Of a stretch of 27,399 nucleotides of DNA, positions 1 to 6,211 are shown one piece after another; position 1 is the first letter of the stretch, and each line of letters begins with the position of its first letter. The translations under genes were made by a program, and so were the position numbers. The DNA is from a virus. The stretch spans positions 1 through 27,399 of the IMG/VR virus record IMGVR_UViG_3300050821_018514, one strand, 5' to 3'. A model generated the notes under the pieces. It saw nothing but the letters and a program-made list of their open reading frames with translations, ran no database searches and was not told where the DNA came from.

Positions 1-1
1 A

Positions 2-541
2 GAGTACTGCGCCCATTTGCTACCTCGAGCAGAGGAGCTCAACATCAAGGTCAGCGAGGATGTTCGGCACTACGGGGGCGACGACTTCGGTACTCCCGAC
101 ATGCTCAAGGTCGCCCACGACCTCCGGGCGAACAACCTCGAGGACCCCAAGCAGCTCGCCATTCTCGCTTCCCTGTTTGAGAAGGCGGCTGAGCTTGGTG
201 CGGAGCTCTTCGTCGAAACGCTCTCCGAGTTCGACAAGCTGGCAGGTCTCGACTTCCTGTACGACCGGGATATTCCGGACCCGTACTATTCTGTCCTCTA
301 CAAGGCGGCCGAAGAGGAGTACTCCTTCATCGATGGGGCTGATGTGATCATGGAGAAGGACCTTCGGGCTCTTGCCCATGTCGGCTCCCGCGCCATCAAG
401 ACAACCTTTGGGGAAGAGTTCATGGTGGAGTTCCAGAAGGACCCGATCGGGATCTTCAAGTCTCTCCCCAAGGACCAGAAGCACATGATCATGAACATGG
501 CGAATGACAACTCCGCCCCGGGCATCGCTCTCCGAGCGTAG
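2..541 (+). CDS. Unrecognised phage protein, 5' end cut by the window edge
   Basis: The frame is open from the first bases of the window to a TAG at 539-541. A TTG at 17 is the first possible start inside the window, but codons before it read through (EYCAH), so the gene probably begins upstream. The visible part is soluble and charged, with no signal peptide, membrane segment or motif I recognise. It is mostly helix-like and has an acidic centre (SFIDGADVIMEKDLRAL). It is followed 10 bases later by another plus-strand gene and lies three genes before the portal, so a virion or head-assembly role is possible by context only. Function unknown. Confidence 0.75.
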   Translation, partial: EYCAHLLPRAEELNIKVSEDVRHYGGDDFGTPDMLKVAHDLRANNLEDPKQLAILASLFEKAAELGAELFVETLSEFDKLAGLDFLYDRDIPDPYYSVLYKAAEEEYSFIDGADVIMEKDLRALAHVGSRAIKTTFGEEFMVEFQKDPIGIFKSLPKDQKHMIMNMANDNSAPGIALRA

Positions 542-551
542 CGGATAGTAC

Positions 552-1331
552 ATGCCGGGAACGGATCACGAGCGAGTGCTCTTCGATACGCTCCGTGGCA
601 TCGGGACGAACGGAGCTACGAAGGTTGCCGCCCCCGATGAAACGGCCGTCGTAGAGGACGTAGAGCATGACCAGGAGAAGACCCATGATGGAGGTCCTTC
701 TCCTCTTGGTCTTGTGACGGCTGCGAATCTCTTCCGTCATCCCGAGGCGCACCCCATCGCCCTCGACATGGTGCTGATCCGGAAGTACGGGTCTGATTGG
801 CTAGACTGGGAACCAGAGACACTAGAGGTCGCCATCCCACACGACTTTGGGACGGCCTCTATCTCTGATGTGAACCTCCAGAAGATCAACGCTTGTAAGG
901 CACTCCATCTGGTGGACTCCTTCTGGGAGCGCTGGGAGGTCTTTGGTTGGTGCACGATGGGACTGAACGGGATCTTCCCAGACATCCAGATCATGCAGGT
1001 GCCAACCGTTGCCCAATGCGCTGTCTCCGTCGACATCGCGAACAGGATTCGGGAGGACGTGGCCTGGTCTGATGAGGTCCAGCAGTACCTTGTGGCTGTC
1101 TTCAAGCACGACAACATCCTTGTCCCAATGGCGCCGTTAGAGTTCGTTCCACTAGATGGGTTGCATGTAGCCATCGACAGGGAGTGGGACGCAGTTCGAG
1201 CAAGTGGGCGTGCACCAAAGGGGGACACGCTGGCTGATGAGCAGCTCCGGCGTATGCTCGAGGTGAACAGGTTCCTCGAGGAGAGTCGTACTCGCCTTCG
1301 GCAGCAGATGGAGCTCGTCCCTCATGTGTAG
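552..1331 (+). CDS. Unrecognised phage protein (259 residues)
   Basis: The frame starts at ATG 552, 10 bases after the preceding stop, and ends in TAG. No clear Shine-Dalgarno sequence precedes the ATG, so the start is provisional. The N-terminal 55 residues are acidic and probably disordered. Residues 60-200 look folded and rich in Trp and hydrophobic residues (KYGSDWLDWEPETLEVAIP; FWERWEVFGWCTMGLNGIFP). The C-terminus is a charged helix with RRMLEVNRFLEESRTRLRQQ. I recognise no catalytic motif. It overlaps the next gene by 8 bases (ATG at 1324, TAG at 1329), which suggests translational coupling in the portal operon. Confidence 0.8.
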   Translation: MPGTDHERVLFDTLRGIGTNGATKVAAPDETAVVEDVEHDQEKTHDGGPSPLGLVTAANLFRHPEAHPIALDMVLIRKYGSDWLDWEPETLEVAIPHDFGTASISDVNLQKINACKALHLVDSFWERWEVFGWCTMGLNGIFPDIQIMQVPTVAQCAVSVDIANRIREDVAWSDEVQQYLVAVFKHDNILVPMAPLEFVPLDGLHVAIDREWDAVRASGRAPKGDTLADEQLRRMLEVNRFLEESRTRLRQQMELVPHV

Positions 1332-2031
1332 TATTCCCGAAGCTCAGGTCGCCGCGTTTCGAGACGAGCTCCAGAAGGAGGCCTCGAATTGGTATCAAGG
1401 TGCGGGGCAAGTCCTCTCCCGTTTCGGCAAGCGACAGGCGCACTCTCTCACTGGGTGGAAGCCAAAGGAGGGCCTCGAGGCCATCGGTCTTGGTGCTTCT
1501 CGTGGGGGGAATGCTGCCTCAATAGCAGCGAATAAGAGAGCCGCGGAACTTGGATTGACCTCCCTTCCTGGATTCGCCAAGGCACTCTTCAATCCCAAGA
1601 CTCGGGGACAAGTCATCCCGGCGGCTATAGATCAGCAGCTAAAAGGAACCAAGACTTGGGAGAAGGCAGTGACTCTTGGCCTTCCAGCAGCCGATCTGGC
1701 ACTCGAAGCTGCGACCCCTGAAGATCCGAACAACCTCACCAAGGGGCAGAACCTCGGTCGCTCCATTGCAGGAACGGCGGCAGGGATGGCAACAGGAAGT
1801 CTCCCCATGGCGGGGAGTCTCGTTGTGGGTCTAGGCGCGAGCGCTCTTGGAGGTGCCGTGGGTAAGGGGGTCGACAAGGTTAGGGCCCGCATGAAGCGCC
1901 CACACACGGAGGATCTCCACGTGCAGCCTCCTCCGAATCCTGAAGATTCTCGTGGGCAATCCGGCCCTCCCATTGAGCGAAACATGTCCCCGTCTGCTGC
2001 TGGGCAGGCGCCTGATTGGGGTGGCGCATGA
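1324..2031 (+). CDS. Unrecognised phage protein with Gly/Ala-rich hydrophobic segment, upstream of portal
   Basis: The ATG lies inside the end of the previous gene and has a GGAG about 11 bases upstream. The stop TGA overlaps the portal start as ATGA. The 235-residue product has a basic helical N-terminus and a Gly/Ala-rich hydrophobic stretch around residues 146-182 (TAAGMATGSLPMAGSLVVGL) that could insert in a membrane or pack in a multimer. A Pro-rich hydrophilic tail follows. Stretches like this occur in phage internal-virion and minor structural proteins, but I recognise no family. Position next to the portal supports a head or ejection-related role only weakly. Confidence 0.78.
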   Translation: MCSIPEAQVAAFRDELQKEASNWYQGAGQVLSRFGKRQAHSLTGWKPKEGLEAIGLGASRGGNAASIAANKRAAELGLTSLPGFAKALFNPKTRGQVIPAAIDQQLKGTKTWEKAVTLGLPAADLALEAATPEDPNNLTKGQNLGRSIAGTAAGMATGSLPMAGSLVVGLGASALGGAVGKGVDKVRARMKRPHTEDLHVQPPPNPEDSRGQSGPPIERNMSPSAAGQAPDWGGA

Positions 2032-4121
2032 GCTTCATCGGCAGCGGTGGTTTCGGGGCAGCAACAGGTCCCGCCGGCGGGATGCGGTTCGCCCAAACTC
2101 GTGGGCGTATCCAGGGGTCGAGTTCTGCGGGGGTCAACTATCCCTCTCCGTTCTTCGACATCGCCCACACGTACCTGCCGGTCACCATCAAGAACCTCTT
2201 GAAGTGGTGCCGCTACTACTTCCTCGTCAACCCCCTCATCAATGCGACCTGCTTTAAGCTCTCCGAGTACCCGGTGACGGACATCGTCATTGAGCACCCG
2301 AACGAGGGGACGAAGAGGCAGTGGGACGAGTATCTGCAGGACCACCTCCGTTATCGCCCGTTCCAGGTTGAGGTAGGCCTCGACTTCCATGCCTACGGCA
2401 ACGCCTTCCTCTCAATTGGGTATCCGTTCAAGAAGTACATCTATTGCCGCACCTGTGGATTCCGGGACAAGGCGGAGAAGATTCGGGCGTACTGGGTGTT
2501 CACCAACTTCCAGTTCCGCCTCACATGCCCGAAGTGCCAGAACACTGGGGACGCCCTCGCGAAGGACTTCTACTTCAAGAACGCGAGTGGCATCAAACTC
2601 ATTCGCTGGAACCCGGAGGACATCGAGATCACGTACAACGATGTGACCGGGGATTACACATACTTCTACACGATTCCCGCCACAGTTCGGAATGACATCG
2701 TCGTAGGAAGGAAGGACATCGTTGAGGGCATTCCTCAGGTGTTTATCCAGGCGTTGCGTGAACAGAAGGGTGTCATCTTCTCGAAGGACAACTTCTTTCA
2801 CATGCGCCGGCCCACGCTGGCGAACCAGGATCGAGGGTGGGGTATCCCTCTTCTCCTACCTGTCCTCAAGGACACGTTCTATTTGCAGATCATGAAGAAG
2901 GCGCAGGAGGCCATCCTCCTCGAGCACATCGTGCCTCTGCGAATCCTCTTTCCTCAGGCTGGCTCCGGAGCCAGTGATCCGTACACCTCAATCAACCTCG
3001 TCGATTGGCGTGATCACGTCGCTGCCGAGATTGCGCGGTGGCGTTATGACAACAACTACATTCCAATCCTTCCTCTACCCATTGGCAATCAGACCATAGG
3101 TGGTGAGGGGAAGGCTTTGCTCATGACGGCGGAGATCCAGGAGTGGTCGAAGCAGATCATGACGGGGATGACGGTGCCTCAGGAGTTCCTCCTCGGAGGC
3201 ATGTCTTACGCCGGCACGAATGTCTCGATGCGCATGCTCGAGAATCAGTTCATCGGCTACATCCTTCGACACAAGCAGCTCCTGCGTTGGGTCATCAAGA
3301 ACGTCGCTGCGTTCATGGGTTGGCCGGAGGTGAAGAGCCGCTTCAAGCCCTTCAAGATGGCGGATGATCTTCAGCGGAAGGCGCTGCTGTTCCAGTACAA
3401 TCAAGCGCAGAAGATCAGCGACACAACTCTTCTCTCCGACTCCGACCTTGATGCATCTGAGGAGAACAAGTTGATTCTCGGCGAGGTCGATGGGCGTATG
3501 GAGGCGTTGAAGAAGCAGCAGCTCGGTGTTGCTTCTATTCAAGGTGAAGCTCAGCTGGTGATGTCGAAGTTCCAGGTGAAGTCTCAGCAGGCCATGCAGC
3601 AAGCGATGGTTGCTCCGCCGGCGCCAGGAGAAGCTGGGGCGCAGGACTCTGCTGGGGGAGGAACTCCCGGTGGACAACCTGCGGAAGATGGCGCTGGAGC
3701 TATCCCCGGAGCTCCCTCGGTTCCTGGTGTTCAAGGGCAGCCCACCGTCCCTCCTCCACAGGGGTTCATGGACAGTGTCTCGAGCCAGCTCGGCCAAGGA
3801 CAGAAGCTTCCTACCGATGAAAATGGTGCTCCCGCGGGGATGAACATCGACCTCCCCTCTCTTGCGATGGCGCAAGCTCAACAGATCTCGATGATGCCCC
3901 CCATGGCCCAGAAGGCTGCTGTGGACAACCTCAAGGCTCAGTCACCAGAGTTCGGAGATCTGGTCCTACAGATGCTCACCAGCTTGAAGGCGAACCCTGG
4001 AGGAATGATGGGCGGGCAAGATCCAACGAACAACGGTTCGGGTACTCCGGCTACAGGACAAGTGGACACCCGGCCGCAGCCCCAGCAGCGTTCTCCCCGT
4101 CGTGCGACGGCTGCTGTATGA
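2028..4121 (+). CDS. Portal protein with inserted zinc ribbon
   Basis: This is the probable portal, the dodecameric ring at the head vertex through which DNA is packaged and ejected. The 697-residue length, the position near terminase and spike genes, and the core architecture fit large myovirus-type portals: an N-terminal wing, an ANQDRGWGIPLLLPVL-like stem region, then MTAEIQEWSKQIMTGMTVP and FLLGGMSYAGTNVSMRMLE, typical of the portal clip/stem. An unusual insertion at residues 140-170 has CRTC and CPKC, a probable zinc ribbon. The last about 190 residues are Gly/Pro/Gln-rich and low in complexity, with a basic end (PRRATAAV). I chose ATG 2028 because it forms ATGA with the upstream stop; an in-frame TTG at 2016 is less likely. 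I identified it from sequence patterns, without a search. Confidence 0.82.
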   Translation: MSFIGSGGFGAATGPAGGMRFAQTRGRIQGSSSAGVNYPSPFFDIAHTYLPVTIKNLLKWCRYYFLVNPLINATCFKLSEYPVTDIVIEHPNEGTKRQWDEYLQDHLRYRPFQVEVGLDFHAYGNAFLSIGYPFKKYIYCRTCGFRDKAEKIRAYWVFTNFQFRLTCPKCQNTGDALAKDFYFKNASGIKLIRWNPEDIEITYNDVTGDYTYFYTIPATVRNDIVVGRKDIVEGIPQVFIQALREQKGVIFSKDNFFHMRRPTLANQDRGWGIPLLLPVLKDTFYLQIMKKAQEAILLEHIVPLRILFPQAGSGASDPYTSINLVDWRDHVAAEIARWRYDNNYIPILPLPIGNQTIGGEGKALLMTAEIQEWSKQIMTGMTVPQEFLLGGMSYAGTNVSMRMLENQFIGYILRHKQLLRWVIKNVAAFMGWPEVKSRFKPFKMADDLQRKALLFQYNQAQKISDTTLLSDSDLDASEENKLILGEVDGRMEALKKQQLGVASIQGEAQLVMSKFQVKSQQAMQQAMVAPPAPGEAGAQDSAGGGTPGGQPAEDGAGAIPGAPSVPGVQGQPTVPPPQGFMDSVSSQLGQGQKLPTDENGAPAGMNIDLPSLAMAQAQQISMMPPMAQKAAVDNLKAQSPEFGDLVLQMLTSLKANPGGMMGGQDPTNNGSGTPATGQVDTRPQPQQRSPRRATAAV

Positions 4122-4399
4122 ATTTCTTCTTGACTCCTTGACTCGGTTCTCTTCGCGTCGTAGGGTCGACATGTCGATCATGAAGCTCTGGTCCGCCATA
4201 CCCGTCGAAACAAGGTTGCATCAAGCGACCATGTCGGGGTGCGCCATTTCCAAGCAGAGCGATCGCCTTCTGACGCGTGGTTATCCCACTTTTGGAAGCG
4301 AGCGCAATCCGGAGGTGGGTACGTAAAGGGCGGACTGATTCAGCACACTGAGTGCATGAGAAGGCCGCCCGGGAAACCAGGTGGCCTTTCTTCGTTTCT
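4122..4399 (+). other. Non-coding gap between portal and tRNA array
   Basis: This stretch has no convincing gene. A short frame from ATG 4171 to TAA 4326 (MSIMKLWSAIP...) lacks a ribosome-binding site and coding character. It contains a GCGATCGC palindrome near 4259 and inverted TTCCAA/TTGGAA arms around 4249-4297. A terminator sits at 4361-4395. The promoter for the tRNA array may lie here, but I could not pick convincing -35/-10 boxes. Confidence 0.5.
4361..4395 (+). terminator. Intrinsic terminator after the portal operon
   Basis: The arms AAGGCCGCCCGG and CCAGGTGGCCTT pair with one G-U and one C-A mismatch around a GAAA tetraloop. A T-rich tail (TTTCTTCGTTT) follows. It would end portal-operon transcription just before the first tRNA at 4400. 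Confidence 0.75.
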
Positions 4400-4481
4400 G
4401 GGTTCGGGGATCGTCTCCGGGAAGCGACTGACGCTGTAAACGTCGGGCCTAGGCTAGGTGGTTCAACTCCACACGGACCCA
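4400..4481 (+). tRNA. tRNA-Tyr(GTA)
   Basis: The acceptor GGGTTCG pairs with CGGACCC and A73 follows. The anticodon loop is CTGTAAA. A variable arm of about 11 bases (CCT...AGG) is right for bacterial class II tRNA-Tyr. The D-stem is only 3 pairs (TCG/CGA). It shares a 21-base 3' block with the odd tRNA at 6953-7030. It is the first gene of the array, right after the terminator. Confidence 0.88.
4452..4472 (+). repeat. 21-base repeat, copy 1 (in tRNA-Tyr)
   Basis: This block, from the end of the variable arm through most of the T-arm, is identical to 7001-7021 inside the tRNA at 6953-7030. No other pair of tRNAs in the array shares such a block as far as I saw, so it points to duplication or recombination. 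Confidence 0.85.
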
Positions 4482-4520
4482 CGAGGGCAAGATGAAACAG
4501 GGACCAAAGCAGGAAAGTGA

Positions 4521-4592
4521 GGGACGTTAGCTCCAAGGTGGAGCGGGAGCCTTTTAAGCTTCAAGAGGTGGGTTCGATTCCCATGCGTCCCA
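4521..4592 (+). tRNA. tRNA-Lys(TTT)
   Basis: The acceptor GGGACGT pairs with GCGTCCC. The D-stem is GCTC/GAGC, the anticodon loop CTTTTAA and the T-loop TTCGATT, with A73. It is a clean class I cloverleaf. Confidence 0.93.
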
Positions 4593-4593
4593 C

Positions 4594-4665
4594 GGGAGGT
4601 TGGCATCCAGGTGACGCAGCGCCCTCTTAAGGCGACAGAGGCGGGTTCGAGTCCCGTGCCTCCCA
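4594..4665 (+). tRNA. tRNA-Lys(CTT)
   Basis: The acceptor GGGAGGT pairs with GCCTCCC. The anticodon loop is CTCTTAA on a GCGCC/GGCGA stem whose first pair is G-A. The T-loop is TTCGAGT, with A73. It starts one base after the preceding tRNA ends. With Lys(TTT) it reads both lysine codons. Confidence 0.9.
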
Positions 4666-4673
4666 CAAATCAT

Positions 4674-4744
4674 TCCGGTCTCGCCTAGTGGTAAGGCAGC
4701 GGTCTCTGAAGCCGCCTAGCAGAGTTCGATTCTCTGGACCGGGA
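4674..4744 (+). tRNA. tRNA-Gln(CTG)
   Basis: The acceptor TCCGGTC pairs with GACCGGG through a weak T1-G72 pair; a weak first pair is a glutamine identity feature. The anticodon loop is CTCTGAA and the T-loop TTCGATT, with A73. Confidence 0.9.
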
Positions 4745-4772
4745 CGAAGGAACTGCAGTTCTTGTGTTCATT

Positions 4773-4860
4773 GAAAACCTGACGAGACCTTGGAGGCATG
4801 TGGCTCCTCTCTCGAGATCCATTCTGGGGGCCTTCGTATGGAGGAGGTCCCCAGGTTTCA
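4773..4860 (+). ncRNA. Non-tRNA structured element A (predicted three-way junction)
   Basis: This about 88-base gap between tRNA-Gln and tRNA-Asn folds well by eye. The closing stem is AAACCT (4775-4780) with AGGTTT (4853-4858), extended by TG/CA around one bulged A. Arm 1 is CGAGA/TCTCG with inner GGAG/CTCC (4783-4814). Arm 2 is an 8-pair GGGGGCCT/AGGTCCCC stem (4826-4852). No T-loop or anticodon arm is present. It could be a processing spacer, a decayed gene or a small RNA. Confidence 0.45.
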
Positions 4861-4861
4861 T

Positions 4862-4933
4862 TCCTGGGTAGCCAAGTGGCAAGGCAGCGAGCTGTTAACT
4901 CGCCTACCGGGGGTTCGACTCCCTCTCCAGGAG
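4862..4933 (+). tRNA. tRNA-Asn(GTT)
   Basis: The acceptor TCCTGGG pairs with TCCAGGA and G73 follows, as usual for Asn. The anticodon loop is CTGTTAA on a perfect GCGAG/CTCGC stem. The T-loop is TTCGACT. Confidence 0.93.
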
Positions 4934-4937
4934 CAGT

Positions 4938-5006
4938 GCCGGATAGTGTCTGGGACCAGCAGGCCCTCGTAGCGCTTGCAGGCGAGTTCGATTCTCGCAT
5001 CCGGCT
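4938..5006 (+). tRNA. tRNA-Thr(CGT), reduced D-arm
   Basis: The acceptor GCCGGAT pairs perfectly with ATCCGGC, and the T-arm GCGAG/CTCGC has loop TTCGATT. The D-arm looks reduced to GTC-TGG-GAC. The anticodon loop is CTCGTAG if a C-C mismatch at 31-39 is accepted; the stem is extended outward by GC/GC pairs. U73 matches the other two tRNA-Thr genes here. Confidence 0.72.
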
Positions 5007-5022
5007 CCGGGTTGCCCCCCTT

Positions 5023-5093
5023 TCAAACCTCAGGTGGACTCTGACTTCATCGGTTTGCTTGTGAGCTCGGGCTTCCCCCCAGCCAATGTTTGA
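5023..5093 (+). ncRNA. Cloverleaf-like segment B (possible decayed tRNA)
   Basis: This 71-base segment has a 6-pair closing stem TCAAAC/GTTTGA. Inside are TCAG/CTGA around a 7-base loop, TTCAT/GTGAG around a 10-base loop, and GGCT/AGCC around the 7-base loop TCCCCCC. The arm order mimics a tRNA, but no T-loop consensus or anticodon is recognisable. Short stems like these can arise by chance. Confidence 0.25.
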
Positions 5094-5094
5094 T

Positions 5095-5167
5095 GTCCCC
5101 TTCTTCTAGTGGCCCAGGAACGCCGACTCTCCATCGGTGAACGAGGGTTCGATTCCCTCAGGGGACG
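5095..5167 (+). tRNA. tRNA-Glu(CTC)
   Basis: The acceptor GTCCCCT pairs perfectly with AGGGGAC, with G73 as usual for Glu. The anticodon loop is CTCTCCA on GCCGA/TCGGT. The T-loop is TTCGATT. Confidence 0.92.
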
Positions 5168-5171
5168 CCAT

Positions 5172-5243
5172 GGCCCGTACTCCTCTGGTGAGGTAGCCCG
5201 GCTTTCAATCGGGCCTGGAAGGGTTCAAATCCCTCACGGGTCA
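5172..5243 (+). tRNA. tRNA-Glu(TTC)
   Basis: The acceptor GGCCCGT pairs with ACGGGTC. The anticodon loop is CTTTCAA and the T-loop TTCAAAT, with A73. It is a clean class I cloverleaf, and with Glu(CTC) it reads both codons. Confidence 0.92.
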
Positions 5244-5251
5244 CTGTTTCA

Positions 5252-5326
5252 TGCACAGAGAGCAAGTCTGGTGATTGCGCCGAGCTGAAGCCTCGGACAA
5301 CTCGGTTCGATTCCGGGTCTGTGCAC
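5252..5326 (+). tRNA. tRNA-Phe(GAA)
   Basis: The acceptor TGCACAG pairs perfectly with CTGTGCA. The anticodon loop is CTGAAGC on CCGAG/CTCGG and the T-loop TTCGATT. The discriminator is C, where A is usual for Phe. The next tRNA begins at the very next base. Confidence 0.88.
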
Positions 5327-5398
5327 CAGGGTGAAGTGTCATAGGCTGCACACGACTTTCGGGTAGTCGTAGAGCGCGTTCGAGTCGCGCCACCCTGA
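5327..5398 (+). tRNA. tRNA-Pro(CGG)
   Basis: The acceptor CAGGGTG pairs with CACCCTG, with the C1-G72 pair typical of Pro. The anticodon loop is TTCGGGT on CGACT/AGTCG and the T-loop TTCGAGT, with A73. It abuts tRNA-Phe with no spacer. Confidence 0.93.
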
Positions 5399-5399
5399 C

Positions 5400-5470
5400 C
5401 AGGCCATAGCGTAGTGGTTGCGCACTCCCTTGGGGTGGGAGTAGGGGCAGTTCGATTCTGCCTGGCCTGA
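5400..5470 (+). tRNA. tRNA-Pro(GGG)
   Basis: The acceptor CAGGCCA pairs with TGGCCTG. The anticodon loop is TTGGGGT on CTCCC/GGGAG and the T-loop TTCGATT, with A73. It is the second of three consecutive proline tRNAs and is one base from its neighbour. Confidence 0.93.
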
Positions 5471-5471
5471 C

Positions 5472-5544
5472 CGGGGTGAAGCATAACTGGTGATGCGCGT
5501 GCTTTGGGTGCACGTCCTGGCGAGTTCGATTCTCGCCACCCCGA
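5472..5544 (+). tRNA. tRNA-Pro(TGG)
   Basis: The acceptor CGGGGTG pairs with CACCCCG. The anticodon loop is TTTGGGT on CGTGC/GCACG and the T-loop TTCGATT, with A73. The three proline tRNAs (CGG, GGG, TGG) read the whole CCN box. Confidence 0.93.
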
Positions 5545-5546
5545 CT

Positions 5547-5618
5547 GTGGCCGTAGTGTATTGGTTTGCACGGCTGGTTGTGGCCCAGCAAGTATGAGTT
5601 CAATTCTCATCGGTCACC
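5547..5618 (+). tRNA. tRNA-His(GTG)
   Basis: The acceptor GTGGCCG pairs with CGGTCAC and C73 follows. The anticodon loop is TTGTGGC on GCTGG/CCAGC and the T-loop TTCAATT. The base before G1 is T, so the extra G at position -1 expected with C73 is not encoded. Confidence 0.9.
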
Positions 5619-5622
5619 CCAT

Positions 5623-5693
5623 CTCCCGGTCTGAGCGGACCTCAGCTCACGTTTCCTAAACGTGGTGTGCGGGTTCGACTCCCGCCTGGGAGA
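5623..5693 (+). tRNA. tRNA-Arg(CCT)
   Basis: The acceptor CTCCCGG pairs with CTGGGAG and the D-stem is TGAG/CTCA. The anticodon loop is TTCCTAA on CACGT/ACGTG and the T-loop TTCGACT, with A73. Confidence 0.92.
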
Positions 5694-5698
5694 CTGTT

Positions 5699-5770
5699 GC
5701 CTCGTGAAGCTGCTGGTGTGGCTAGCCCGCTGTCGACGGGTCGAGATCGGTTCAATTCCGTTACGAGGCG
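5699..5770 (+). tRNA. tRNA-Asp(GTC)
   Basis: The acceptor GCCTCGT pairs perfectly with ACGAGGC, with G73 as usual for Asp. The anticodon loop is CTGTCGA on GCCCG/CGGGT and the T-loop TTCAATT. Confidence 0.92.
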
Positions 5771-5772
5771 CT

Positions 5773-5835
5773 GGGACGAACGCTTGTGGGAGTACATCTC
5801 GAAAATGTGTCCCTCTCACGAAAACTTGTCGTCCC
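5773..5835 (+). ncRNA. tRNA-like hairpin C with Ser(CGA)-type loop and no D- or T-arm
   Basis: A perfect 7-pair acceptor-like stem GGGACGA (5773-5779)/TCGTCCC (5829-5835) encloses GTGGGAG/CTCTCAC. That in turn encloses TACAT/ATGTG around a 7-base loop CTCGAAA, with T at position 33 and anticodon CGA (Ser). No T-loop or D-arm is present. At 63 bases it is shorter than a tRNA. It could be an armless tRNA mimic, a remnant, or a regulatory hairpin. Confidence 0.45.
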
Positions 5836-5842
5836 TATTCAT

Positions 5843-5910
5843 AGGTCCGAGCGAAGGTCGCAACGCGGATTCCAACACCGCGGATGAGGGTTCAATTCCT
5901 TCCGGGCCTG
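5843..5910 (+). tRNA. tRNA-Trp(CCA)
   Basis: The acceptor AGGTCCG pairs with CGGGCCT. A1 and G73 match bacterial tRNA-Trp. The anticodon loop is TTCCAAC, with an A-A mismatch closing the stem GCGGA/ACCGC. The T-loop is TTCAATT. The D-arm is short. Confidence 0.85.
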
Positions 5911-5911
5911 C

Positions 5912-5982
5912 GGGGTCATCGTCCAACGGGAAGATGCTACATTCGCACTGTAGAGATTCGGGTTCGATTCCCGGTGACTCCA
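5912..5982 (+). tRNA. tRNA-Ala(CGC)
   Basis: The acceptor GGGGTCA pairs with TGACTCC and includes G3-U70, the main alanine identity element. The anticodon loop is TTCGCAC on CTACA/TGTAG and the T-loop TTCGATT, with A73. Confidence 0.93.
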
Positions 5983-5991
5983 CCCGGCCAT

Positions 5992-6059
5992 CTAGGAGGT
6001 CGTAGGTCTACCACGCAAGTGGTCGTTCGCCGTAGGGCGACTTGGTAAGGGACTCCTAG
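5992..6059 (+). ncRNA. tRNA-sized structured element D (two hairpins on a 7-pair stem)
   Basis: A perfect 7-pair closing stem CTAGGAG/CTCCTAG spans 68 bases between tRNA-Ala(CGC) and tRNA-Ala(TGC). Inside are ACCAC-GCAA-GTGGT (6010-6023), with a GNRA loop, and TCGCC-GTAG-GGCGA (6027-6040). It lacks a T-loop or anticodon arm, so it is not an ordinary tRNA. Confidence 0.45.
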
Positions 6060-6063
6060 GCAT

Positions 6064-6134
6064 GGGGATGTCGTTCAACGGGAGGACACTCGGTTTGCAC
6101 CCGAGCAATGAGAGTTCGATTCTCTTCATCTCCA
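6064..6134 (+). tRNA. tRNA-Ala(TGC)
   Basis: The acceptor GGGGATG pairs with CATCTCC and carries G3-U70, the alanine identity pair. The anticodon loop is TTTGCAC on CTCGG/CCGAG and the T-loop TTCGATT, with A73. No Ala(GGC) gene is present, so GCU and GCC would depend on modified U34 or on the host. Confidence 0.93.
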
Positions 6135-6138
6135 CCAT

Positions 6139-6207
6139 GCTGGTTTCTTCCGGGAAGCACCGCCGTTGGTATCGGCGTTGAGACGGGTTCAACTCCCGTA
6201 GCCAGCT
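6139..6207 (+). tRNA. tRNA-Thr(GGT)
   Basis: The acceptor GCTGGTT pairs with AGCCAGC. The anticodon loop is TTGGTAT on a perfect CGCCG/CGGCG stem and the T-loop TTCAACT. The discriminator is U, where A is usual in bacterial tRNA-Thr. Confidence 0.9.
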
Positions 6208-6211
6208 CCGC

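Noticed and set aside
1-12. 12-base match between the window start and the region near 12819 (GAGTACTGCGCC)
   Set aside because: It is short, one copy lies in coding sequence, and no longer similarity surrounds it; chance is the simplest explanation.
20-553. Long minus-strand frame opposite the first gene
   Set aside because: It mirrors the plus-strand gene, is full of Val, Leu and Glu from antisense codon bias, and its neighbours are all plus-strand.
4102-4326. 74-codon plus-strand frame after the portal
   Set aside because: It has no ribosome-binding site, atypical composition, and ends in TAA unlike every firm gene here; treated as chance.
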